Positions 7,427 through 14,938 of a stretch of 64,000 bases of DNA are shown in pieces; the stretch's first letter is position 1, and each line of letters opens with the position of its first letter. The position numbers were made by a program, and so were the translations under genes. Under the pieces are notes generated by a model. That model had not been told where the DNA came from, searched no databases, and saw only the letters and a program-made list of their open reading frames with translations. This stretch comes from a candidate division KSB1 bacterium (lineage in GTDB: Bacteria; Zhuqueibacterota; Zhuqueibacteria; Zhuqueibacterales; Zhuqueibacteraceae): positions 1 through 64,000 of the forward strand of contig JAPDPX010000010.1 in NCBI GenBank assembly GCA_034506255.1. Reading direction: 5' to 3'.

Positions 7427-9007
7427 ATGCGCCGCCGCAATGCCGGCGTCCTGCAAACGACAGTAAAGGAGAAGGCGTGCGGGAATCGCAACACGAGAAA
7501 ACTGGTGATCTCCCTGCTAACCGCCATGCTGTTGATGACGCTGCTGGCGCATGGCCGGCTTGCAGCGCAGGATTGCTCCCGCAAGGCTTCGGTGCCGCCG
7601 GCGGCAAAAATCCGCACAGCATCAGTTTGCCACGAAAATACTTTTATAGTAGACGCTTCAGGGTCGATGCCTGAAAGCACTATTATGAAGGCGCATTTTC
7701 ATTCGGAGGGGTGCCGCGCGCAGCATGGCGATCACCATGAGGAGGCCGTTGCGCAGGCTGCCAGTCAGCAGGTGGACAAGAGGTCTGCGCTGCGTTTTCA
7801 TCGCGATGGGCGGGCAAGCGGGCATGACTATTACCCGGGAAAAAATTCCGAGCGCGAGGATTTTTTAAACCGCCAAGCCGCCCAGCACGCGAAGCAATAC
7901 CAGCCTGGCGTTCTTCGCGACCTGGCGGTTCAAATTCACCACGCAACAATCGCCCGCGCCGCGGCTGAGGCCTCCGTTGCAACCGGGATGCGTCGCGGTC
8001 CACTGCCGGCGCGCAATCAATTTCCCACAGTGTTACCCTTCTTGCTATTCAGCTCGGAGCCGGCGGTGACTCAGCCTCCACAGCGGTTGCGGGTTGGTCT
8101 CACGTATGATCGCGCCAACACCTTTGTCAAATCCGGCGGCATCGTGGAGCAGCTTGACTCGCCGGGCCGCCGCAACCCTTTTACGGCGGCAACGGTGCAG
8201 CGCATCGTGCATAATCAGCCGGCAGCAGATGCCTTCCTGCTCGATTGCGAAGTGAGTCGCTGGACGCTGCGCACCGAGTATGCGCCGCTGGCGCAACTCT
8301 CGTTCGCCGCCGAGCTGCCGGTGCTGCGTGTTGGCGGGTACTTCATGGATCCGGTGATCGAAGGCTTTCATCAGTTCTTCAGTCTGCCGCAGGGCGGCCG
8401 GCCGGCATTTCTGCGCCACGATACAAGCGTGTTTTTGTATTTCGATCAACAGCTTTTTTTCGGGAACGGGCCGGATTTGGCGGGCATCGGCGTGGGGGAT
8501 TTGTCGCTGCTGGTGAAAAGGGAGTTTGCCACCGGCGGGAAGTGGCGGCCGGCTCTGGCCGCAAGAGCGGCGCTGGAGTTGCCCACCGGCAGCGCGAAAA
8601 AACTGCGCGGCAATGGTGCCATCGATTTCGGCGTGGCGCTGTCTGCCTCCTGGGCCTGGCCGCGCCACTGGCTGGATTTGAACCTTGCCGTAACCAAACC
8701 CGGCCGCTGGCAGATTCTGCCGGAACTCGAACTGTCTCCAATTTATGCCATCATCTTAATCTACGAGCATGCATTCGGCGAACGTCTTTCTCTTTTGGTT
8801 CAAGATCGCCACACCAGCAGTCCCCTGGCCGTTGTGACGCGCGCGGGCATAAGCCGCATGGCGCATGAAATCACCGCAGGCATGAAACTCGACGGCAGCC
8901 ACGGCCTGCGATGGAGCATTGCCCTGACGGAGAACTACGCCTATTTCAACAGCTCACCGGATTTGGGCTTGCAGGTGGGGGTGGAGGCCGGCTGGCCGAA
9001 GTGGTAA
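7427..9007 (+). CDS. DUF3187 family predicted outer-membrane protein with disturbed N-terminus
   Basis: The part from about base 7998 to the stop matches DUF3187: GPLPARNQFPTVLPFL at its front, LLDCEVSRWTLRTEYAPL, then GGYFMDPVIEGFHQFFSLPQGGR and alternating beta-strands ending in W. These are predicted outer-membrane barrels of unknown function. A good signal peptide is encoded in the same frame near 7498-7570 (KLVISLLTAMLLMTLLAHG, cleavage near AAQ). Between the two lie about 140 codons of unusual, histidine-rich, non-family sequence containing an inverted repeat (7864-7934). I infer an in-frame insertion. A strong AAAGGAG site precedes a GTG near 7477 in another frame, so a frameshift at the start is also possible. 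ATG 7427 is the best in-frame start. Confidence 0.65.
   Translation: MRRRNAGVLQTTVKEKACGNRNTRKLVISLLTAMLLMTLLAHGRLAAQDCSRKASVPPAAKIRTASVCHENTFIVDASGSMPESTIMKAHFHSEGCRAQHGDHHEEAVAQAASQQVDKRSALRFHRDGRASGHDYYPGKNSEREDFLNRQAAQHAKQYQPGVLRDLAVQIHHATIARAAAEASVATGMRRGPLPARNQFPTVLPFLLFSSEPAVTQPPQRLRVGLTYDRANTFVKSGGIVEQLDSPGRRNPFTAATVQRIVHNQPAADAFLLDCEVSRWTLRTEYAPLAQLSFAAELPVLRVGGYFMDPVIEGFHQFFSLPQGGRPAFLRHDTSVFLYFDQQLFFGNGPDLAGIGVGDLSLLVKREFATGGKWRPALAARAALELPTGSAKKLRGNGAIDFGVALSASWAWPRHWLDLNLAVTKPGRWQILPELELSPIYAIILIYEHAFGERLSLLVQDRHTSSPLAVVTRAGISRMAHEITAGMKLDGSHGLRWSIALTENYAYFNSSPDLGLQVGVEAGWPKW
7864..7934. repeat. Imperfect inverted repeat inside the DUF3187 reading frame
   Basis: The left arm TTTAAACCGCCAAG (7864-7877) pairs with CCTGGCGGTTCAAA (7921-7934) with two mismatches, and the inner parts (CACGCGAAG and CTTCGCGA) also pair. 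Repeats built on CGCCAAG and its complement recur between genes in many environmental bacteria. Here the element sits inside a reading frame without breaking it. Confidence 0.6.
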
Positions 9008-9199
9008 GGTTAATGCCTGTCCGCATCGCGAACTTTTGAGAGAATGTTTCTGCAGCAGCTTGGCCGTGGCAGCAAGACACCTAAGGCGGATAAACCGCAA
9101 CTCAATGGAAATCGCCAACGGATTGAAACAACCCAGCGGATCGACAACTTCACCTCAAGAAGTTTGTCCACCTCGTTGACGAAGGTATAGGGGGGCCAA

Positions 9200-9570
9200 A
9201 CCCTGAACCCGAGGAATTATCCCTTTGAGGTCAGCCCGTCGTCCGCGGAAGAGGGTGGCGGTTATCTGATGACGTTTCCAGATCTGGCCGGATGCATTGC
9301 AGAGGGCAGAACTTCGGAGAAAGCGATGAAAAACGGCATGGATGCGGCCAAATCATGGCTGGCAACCGCGCGAGAGTTTGGAGATGGCATTCCCCAAACC
9401 AGGGTACTTGCCGCGCGGCAGATTCGCGGCGCTTGTTCCCAGGCGCCTGCACACCCGCCTGCTCGCGCTCGCCGAGCAGGAAGGGTCTAAACATGAATGC
9501 CCTGATCTCTGCCTGTCTGGCTGAAGCGTTGGGAAAACGCAAAGCGAAAAGGGGAATGGCCAAGCCATGA
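9200..9570 (+). pseudogene. Broken HicB-family antitoxin
   Basis: Three frames together spell a HicB antitoxin. Frame one (9200 to about 9415) gives the HicB N-terminal domain, NPRNYPFEVSPSSAEEGGG then YLMTFPDLAGCIAEGRTSEK and a WLATAREFGDGIP helix. Frame two (about 9411-9482) gives GRFAALVPRRLHTRLLALAE. Frame three (to 9570) gives LNMNALISACLAEALGKR. The last two make the ribbon-helix-helix DNA-binding end. At least two frameshifts separate them, and a CTG stands where the start ATG is expected. No HicA toxin is visible nearby. I read it as a decayed toxin-antitoxin remnant. Confidence 0.8.
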
Positions 9571-9642
9571 CAGTCAACATGCTGTGATGTTGCTGCCGGC
9601 GCGGATTCATGCGCCGAGGAGATCAATGTTTTCGACTGCGAG

Positions 9643-9660
9643 GCCCGTTGCCCAACGGGC
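9643..9660 (-). terminator. GC hairpin downstream of the aldehyde dehydrogenase gene
   Basis: GCCCGTTG-CC-CAACGGGC forms a perfect 8-bp stem 64 bases beyond the stop of the leftward aldehyde dehydrogenase gene. No T-run follows, so it may be a REP-type hairpin rather than an intrinsic terminator. Confidence 0.35.
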
Positions 9661-9723
9661 TTCGCTGTTGGTGGGATGACGAATTGGCTGGCAGACTGTG
9701 CAGGAAGTATGTGAAACAACTTC

Positions 9724-11421
9724 TCATTTGCGCTTGGAAAACTCGGCGACAATCCTGTCCACCTCCTCCGCGCTCAGACCGCTGGTGCCGAATTTTTGCG
9801 CCGCGGGCTGGGTGGATGTGGCTCCGGCTGTTTCCTGCGGCAGCGGCATGGCCGGCGCCTGGGTGGTGCGGTCGCCGGCGGAGGCTTCCGCCTGGAAGTT
9901 TTCCCCCGTCACATTTGGCACGGCTGCCGGGGGCGTGGCAGAATGCGCGGTGCCCTTGCGCGACACTTGCGACGAGAGCGCTTTTTGGTAGGGGAATTCG
10001 GCACGGCTGCGCGCCTGCACCGCCACCGCAGGCCGCCAGGCACCGGTGTCGCGCGGTTTTGCCAGCGGCCTGGTTTCCCACGCCACCCGCTTGATATTGA
10101 GCAAATGCACCGGCCCGATGTTGTCGCTGGTGATGTTGCCGCCGTATGAGCCGCAACCCAGCGTCATGCTGGGATCGAGGTCCGTGGTGTAGCCCACCGC
10201 GCCGAGGGCGGTGGGCGAGTTGACAATGATGCGAAAGGCGGGTTTCTTCAGACCGAATTGCAGAATGATGTCACGATCGTTGCAATGAATGCCGAGTGTG
10301 TGGCCGCGGCCGCCGAAGTTGAGCAGCTCGATGCAGCGGTCGCAGCCCTTTTGCCAGCCGTCTTCCACATATAACGCGAGCACCGGCGAAAGCTTTTCCA
10401 TGGAGAGCGGATACTGCCGGCCCACGCCCGCCAGCCGTGCCACCAGCACGCGCGTGTCTGCCGGCACGCTGAAGCCGGCGGCCGCGGCAATACGCTGCGG
10501 GGATTGTCCCACCATCTCGGCGTTGATGCGAAAGTCCGGCGTGACCAGGGCTTTGGCGACTTTGTCCGCCTCGGTCTCGTTCAAGAAGTAGGCCTTCTGC
10601 TGGTGCAATTCTTCGAGCACGCGATCGGCCACCGGCGCATCGACCACCAGTGCCTGCTCGGAGGAGCACAACGTGCCCCAATCGAAAGTCTTGCCGGCGA
10701 CGGCATCCGCCACGGCTTTGGGAATGTCCGCGCTGCGGTCGATGTAAACCGGCACATTGCCCGGCCCCACGCCATAAGCCGGTTTGCCGGCGGAATAGGC
10801 GGCACGCACCAGTCCGGTGCCGCCGGTGGCGAGAATCACGGCGGTATCGCGATGGCGCATCAATTCGTTGGTGCCCTCCTGGGTGGGCAGCGACAGACAC
10901 AGGCACAAATCCGGCGGCGCGCCCGCGCTTTCCGCGGCTGTGCGCATCACGTGCACGGCTTCCAGCGTGCATGCTTGGGCGCGCGGATGCGGCGAAACCA
11001 CCACCGCGTTGCGCGCTTTCACGCTGATGAGACATTTGAACATCGCCGTCGAGGTGGGATTGGTGGTGGGCACAATGGCGGCGACCACGCCCATCGGTTC
11101 GGCAATCTCGATGATTTTTTTCTTCACTTCCTCGCGAATGATGCCGACCGTTTTCAGCGTTTTCAGGCTTGCATAGAGATCGCGGGTGGCGAATTGGTTC
11201 TTGATGGTCTTGTCGGCGACCTTGCCGTATTTGGTTTCCTCCACCGCCAGCCGCGCCAGCCGCTCGCTGGCTTTAAAGCCGGCCTCGGCCATGGCCGCGA
11301 CCACGCGGTCGACCTGCTCCTGGGAAAATTCCTTGAAGGCGAGCTGCGCCGCTTTCGCGCGTGCCACCAGGCTGCGCACTTCCTGCAGGGATTGCAGGTC
11401 TTGATCGAGAAGGGCGGACAT
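9724..11421 (-). CDS. Acylating aldehyde dehydrogenase with microcompartment-type C-terminal peptide
   Basis: A 565-residue enzyme of the CoA-acylating aldehyde dehydrogenase group (EutE/PduP, AdhE N-terminal half, SauS). These convert acetaldehyde or similar aldehydes plus CoA and NAD+ to acyl-CoA. Visible motifs are VEETKYGKVADK, PMGVVAAIVPTTNPTSTAM, the nucleotide motif ATGGTGLVRAAYSAGKPA, the catalytic cysteine in FDWGTLCSSEQA, and LNFGGRGHTLGIH. After about residue 460 a roughly 80-residue, Pro/Ala/Thr-rich linker leads to a terminal amphipathic helix, SGLSAEEVDRIVAEFSKRK. Such linker-plus-helix tails direct enzymes into bacterial microcompartments. No shell gene lies in this window. A CCGGAG ribosome site precedes the ATG. 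Confidence 0.88.
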   Translation of the reverse strand: MSALLDQDLQSLQEVRSLVARAKAAQLAFKEFSQEQVDRVVAAMAEAGFKASERLARLAVEETKYGKVADKTIKNQFATRDLYASLKTLKTVGIIREEVKKKIIEIAEPMGVVAAIVPTTNPTSTAMFKCLISVKARNAVVVSPHPRAQACTLEAVHVMRTAAESAGAPPDLCLCLSLPTQEGTNELMRHRDTAVILATGGTGLVRAAYSAGKPAYGVGPGNVPVYIDRSADIPKAVADAVAGKTFDWGTLCSSEQALVVDAPVADRVLEELHQQKAYFLNETEADKVAKALVTPDFRINAEMVGQSPQRIAAAAGFSVPADTRVLVARLAGVGRQYPLSMEKLSPVLALYVEDGWQKGCDRCIELLNFGGRGHTLGIHCNDRDIILQFGLKKPAFRIIVNSPTALGAVGYTTDLDPSMTLGCGSYGGNITSDNIGPVHLLNIKRVAWETRPLAKPRDTGAWRPAVAVQARSRAEFPYQKALSSQVSRKGTAHSATPPAAVPNVTGENFQAEASAGDRTTQAPAMPLPQETAGATSTQPAAQKFGTSGLSAEEVDRIVAEFSKRK

Positions 11422-11797
11422 GAGGGCTCCGGATGGTCGATTCAGCCTTGCACCGCGGACGGCAAAGCGGGCACCGTTGCATGGCGGCAGTTGCCGTCGT
11501 GGTCACGCCGCGCTTTGACGGCCGGCAGAAAATCTAACAAAACATGCTTCATTCGCAAGCGATACTTCCTTCCGGCTTGCGCTCTGGCCCTGCGACGCAC
11601 AGCACTACCGTCATCCCGCACGGACTTTGTGAACGTTGCAGCATTCTCCGGCCGGATCAAGCGAATCCCGTGTCAGCCCATTTGACAAAAATCCCTGCCC
11701 GTACCGGGCCTCTTCCGCATGCGAGGACATTGCCGTGCGCGGGAGGGCTCCTGCGCAAGACAGCGCGCGCGGCTCCGGCGTCCTGCCGGGCCGCGGT
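11422..11797. other. Intergenic region without a recognised gene
   Basis: About 375 bases between two leftward genes. No credible frame, repeat or hairpin was seen. It must hold the promoter of the aldehyde dehydrogenase gene, but no convincing -35/-10 pair was found. Confidence 0.4.
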
Positions 11798-13066
11798 TCA
11801 CCTCCCGCCACGGCCGCGGCGCTGCCCGTCATGCCGGAACATCGGCCACTCTTGCGACTGCAACGCTGCGCCGCCGGCCGGCAACACATCGCGCAGGAGA
11901 TGAATCCCATTGTGTGCGCCGGCAACGATCTCGCGCCGGCCGTTGCCGTCCAAATCAGCCACCAGCGGCGAGGCCTGGACCTCCGCGCCACAGGCAATCG
12001 GAAAACCGGGCAGCGGCCTGCCGCCGGCCGTGAAGCCGTGCAGCAGATGATCACCGCCGCCGATGATCACGCCCAGTTCGCCCGCCGGCAGGGCAACCAC
12101 AGCCGCTGAGCTGTTCATTTCGTACCCCAGACGCACCGGCCAGCCCAGCAGGCAATCGCCGGTGGCGCTCCAGGCATGCACCGCGCCGTCGGTGGTGCTG
12201 AACACCAGGTCGGGTTTGCCGTTCTGATCGAGATCACTCACCACCGGGTTCGCATGAATGCCCCTGCCCACCAGTCGCGGAAACGGCGGCAACGCGCTGC
12301 CATCCAGTTGCAGCACATGCAGCAAGCCGCTTTCGTCGCCGGCGATGATTTCCACGCGGCCGTCGCCATTCAAATCCGCCAGGCTGGGCGGAGCCGGCGC
12401 ATCCATCGGCAGGCGAACCGGGAAACCGGGATAAGGCGCACCGGAGAGATGCCAGGCATGAATATAACCGCGGCTCGCTTCGCCGAGGGTCAGGGTGGTG
12501 ATCACCAGCAAATCATCATGCCAGGCGGGAGTCGCCATGGCCCAACCTTGCATGCTCTGCGGCCAGCCGGATGCGGGCCGGCCGTGCCGGTCAAACAAGA
12601 ACATTTGTTCGCGGCCGCCAATCGCGAGCAGGGAATCCGCAATGATCACCGGCGAAGACCAGAGGCGATAGCCGAGGTCGATCGGGAAGCCGGCAACGCA
12701 CCTCCCGTCGCGCTGCCAGCCATGCAAACGGCCGTCATTGCCGCCGATGAAAATCTCCGGTTGGTGATCGCCGTCCACATCCCACAATGCCGGCGAGGAA
12801 AACGCACCGCCGGCAAGACGCTGCGGCCAGTTGGGCAGATCGCGCAGGGAATCATCGAGCACGTAGCAAAAGCCGTCGAATGAGGCGATGACGATCTCCA
12901 GACGGCCGTCGCGGTTGAAATCTCCGGCCGCGGGCGAGGATACGGTTTCCGCGGAGGTGGCGCGAAAGAAATGGCCCGGCGGGAAGTTGTGTTGCTCGCA
13001 ACCGATCAACAGGAATGCGACGATCGCGGCGAATCTGCTGCCTGCGCGGTTGAAGTGCCGGCGCAT
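11798..13066 (-). CDS. FG-GAP/VCBS repeat lipoprotein
   Basis: A 422-residue secreted protein. The N-terminus has a basic start, a hydrophobic stretch and the lipobox LIGC, so it is probably a lipoprotein. The body is a beta-propeller of FG-GAP/VCBS-like blades, each with a calcium-loop-type DxNxDG motif: GDFNRDGRLEIVIAS, WDVDGDHQPEIFIG, ADLNGDGRVEIIAG, SDLDQNGKPDLVFS, ADLDGNGRREIVAG. Blades also carry the W-P-x-R/F-P-I type strand (GFPIDLGY, GWPVRLGY). It probably acts at the cell surface in binding; the partner is unknown. ATG 13066 is preferred because the signal peptide follows directly. Confidence 0.82.
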   Translation of the reverse strand: MRRHFNRAGSRFAAIVAFLLIGCEQHNFPPGHFFRATSAETVSSPAAGDFNRDGRLEIVIASFDGFCYVLDDSLRDLPNWPQRLAGGAFSSPALWDVDGDHQPEIFIGGNDGRLHGWQRDGRCVAGFPIDLGYRLWSSPVIIADSLLAIGGREQMFLFDRHGRPASGWPQSMQGWAMATPAWHDDLLVITTLTLGEASRGYIHAWHLSGAPYPGFPVRLPMDAPAPPSLADLNGDGRVEIIAGDESGLLHVLQLDGSALPPFPRLVGRGIHANPVVSDLDQNGKPDLVFSTTDGAVHAWSATGDCLLGWPVRLGYEMNSSAAVVALPAGELGVIIGGGDHLLHGFTAGGRPLPGFPIACGAEVQASPLVADLDGNGRREIVAGAHNGIHLLRDVLPAGGAALQSQEWPMFRHDGQRRGRGGR

Positions 13067-13204
13067 CGCGGCAAAGGCTGAAGGCTGGTTCTCGAGTTCC
13101 ATACTGGTCTTGCTGCCGGCATCCTGCCCATGTCGGTGCCGGACGCCGGAGGAAAAGAGGGCTCTCCGCCTCCGCGAGGCGCCGTGCTGCGGGGCGTCGC
13201 GGCT

Positions 13205-14539
13205 TTAAGTGAGATGATGACTGAAATATTCCACCAGCTCCCACTTCAACGCGGACGGGTCAATGTCAAAATCCGCGAGCCTGGCCAGCGACAGCCACTG
13301 CACCAGGCAGTTGTCTTCGGGCGGCCGGGCGTGATTGCGGGGCAGTTCCGCACTGTCCGTGCTCGCGAGGAAATACCAATCCGCTTTGTGCGGCTGATGA
13401 TAGGGCCCGAACCTGCGTTGCAGGGCAATCGTGAGGCCGAGTTCTTCATGCAATTCCCGCTGCACCGCCTGCTCCGGCGTTTCATTGGGTTCGATGCCGC
13501 CGCCGGGAATGCGCCACACGTCACGGCCTTTGACGAGGCAATGATAGGTGAGCAAGTGCCGGTTGTGCACCAGCACGGCGCCGGCGCGCGGTCGCCCCGG
13601 CTGCCAGTTTTCCTGCGGTTGCGGCAAACGCCCGCCGATCCAAACCGGAAAGCGGGCGGCCACGGCCCCGCCGGTTTTCTCACGCACCCATTTCCGCACC
13701 AGTTCACGCGTGACAAAGTCACGGCGCTGACGCGAGAAGCGAAACAGTTTTTGCGTGGTGAAAAGTGCCTCGGTCAGGCCGCCGTAATGCCGGGCCAGCT
13801 CGGGCACGCCGTGTTCGGTGTAATAGGCGGTGCTGCGTGCAGCCGCGGCGTGCGCCGCTTCGGCGGTGGGATAGACGGGTGAATCCATCACGAGGAATTG
13901 CCCGCCGGGCCGCAGCACACGCGCCACTTCCGCGAAGCATTGTGTCAGATCGCGGGCATAGTGCAGGCTGGCGTTTGCAATCACGAGGTCAAAACTGGCG
14001 GAAGCGAGCGGTGGCTGCTCGAGTTCGGCTTGCACGGCAAGAAAGCGCCGCTGCTCCGCCGGCAACGCCGCCAGGCCATGCGGCCCCGCGTTCACGTCCA
14101 GAGCGAGCACGGCATGTTGATCCGCGAGCCGGCGGCTGAGCCAGCCACTGCCGGCGCCGAGCTCCAAAATGCGCAGGCTGCGGCCGCCGTGGTTTTGCTG
14201 CAGCCAGCGCAGCAGGAATTGAAATGACTGCGCCCGCCGCCGCCACTCGGCGACATGGGTTCCGCTGAGATCGCAAAACGGCAGATGCTGATAGTAGCCG
14301 GGCACCGTGCTGGCCCAGCCTTCGCGCAGCCGCAACTCATCGTATTGCGCGCAAAAAGAGGCCACTGCGGCGCTGCGCTCCGGCACGAGCAGACGGGGGA
14401 TGCCGTGGTGAATGTCAAAGTTGCTGCCGCATCGCCGGCAGCACAAGATTCGCGCCGGGCCGTCGGCAGCCAACTCCAGCGGCCCGCGACAGACGGAACA
14501 ACGCAAGACCCCGAGCCAGTGATAGATTTGTTCATGCAT
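13205..14539 (-). CDS. Fusion of Trm112-like zinc domain, SAM methyltransferase and Nudix hydrolase
   Basis: A 444-residue three-part protein. Residues 1-60 carry two cysteine pairs (LRCSVCRGPLEL and ILCCRRCG) and the GIPRLLVPE ending of Trm112-like domains that often precede methyltransferases. Residues about 110-280 are a class I methyltransferase with ILELGAGSGWLSRRLA, NASLHYARDL and RVLRPGGQFLVMDSP. The last 130 residues are a Nudix hydrolase with an intact Nudix box (G-GIEPNE-TPEQAVQ-RELHEELGL). Nudix enzymes cleave nucleoside diphosphate-linked compounds. The combination is unusual and its substrate is unknown. The ATG at 14539 opens the zinc domain; an upstream in-frame ATG at 14587 adds 16 residues. 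Confidence 0.85.
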   Translation of the reverse strand: MHEQIYHWLGVLRCSVCRGPLELAADGPARILCCRRCGSNFDIHHGIPRLLVPERSAAVASFCAQYDELRLREGWASTVPGYYQHLPFCDLSGTHVAEWRRRAQSFQFLLRWLQQNHGGRSLRILELGAGSGWLSRRLADQHAVLALDVNAGPHGLAALPAEQRRFLAVQAELEQPPLASASFDLVIANASLHYARDLTQCFAEVARVLRPGGQFLVMDSPVYPTAEAAHAAAARSTAYYTEHGVPELARHYGGLTEALFTTQKLFRFSRQRRDFVTRELVRKWVREKTGGAVAARFPVWIGGRLPQPQENWQPGRPRAGAVLVHNRHLLTYHCLVKGRDVWRIPGGGIEPNETPEQAVQRELHEELGLTIALQRRFGPYHQPHKADWYFLASTDSAELPRNHARPPEDNCLVQWLSLARLADFDIDPSALKWELVEYFSHHLT

Positions 14540-14696
14540 GGACAATTCGTGACACCGATGCAGACTCCTCACATGCATCGTTTGCAACCGTGCCGGTTCC
14601 GGGATTTCAGTTTGTCAACCCGGCAGGCAGAAAGCCTGCGTTATCACCTGAATTTTGCCTGGGAAGAAATTCTCAGGCGCAAAGCTGAAACTGCCG

Positions 14697-14800
14697 GAAG
14701 GCGGCTGCCCACCAATCGGGTGATAAGCCGGTCTTGGCCGACTCGAGCTTGCCCGCGATTTTCAATCGCAGGCAGTGAGGGCAACACGACCCATGCAAAA
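14697..14800 (-). repeat. Dispersed intergenic repeat family 2, copy D
   Basis: Read on the minus strand, this stretch matches 32061-32172 at roughly 85% by eye. It holds successive hairpins: a CCTGCGATT/AATCGCGGG pair, then GAGTCGGCC with its partner, then a GCCGCC/GGC pair near the end. It lies in the 400-base gap between the Nudix fusion and the CHAT gene. The rest of that gap (14540-14938) shows no gene. Confidence 0.7.
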
Positions 14801-14938
14801 TGCGGGCATCAACAGCGGCAGAGGTGAGACTGCAGGCCTTTCATGGATACTTGGATACTTGCGGCATGCCCACGAACGCGCACGAGGCCCTGACACAATA
14901 TGGTCGAACCACTTCCGGGCCGCCCGGCCGCGCTGCGC

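Noticed and set aside
9100..9199. HicA toxin remnant upstream of the broken HicB
   Set aside because: No HicA motif (such as the catalytic G-H-strand) can be read in any frame.
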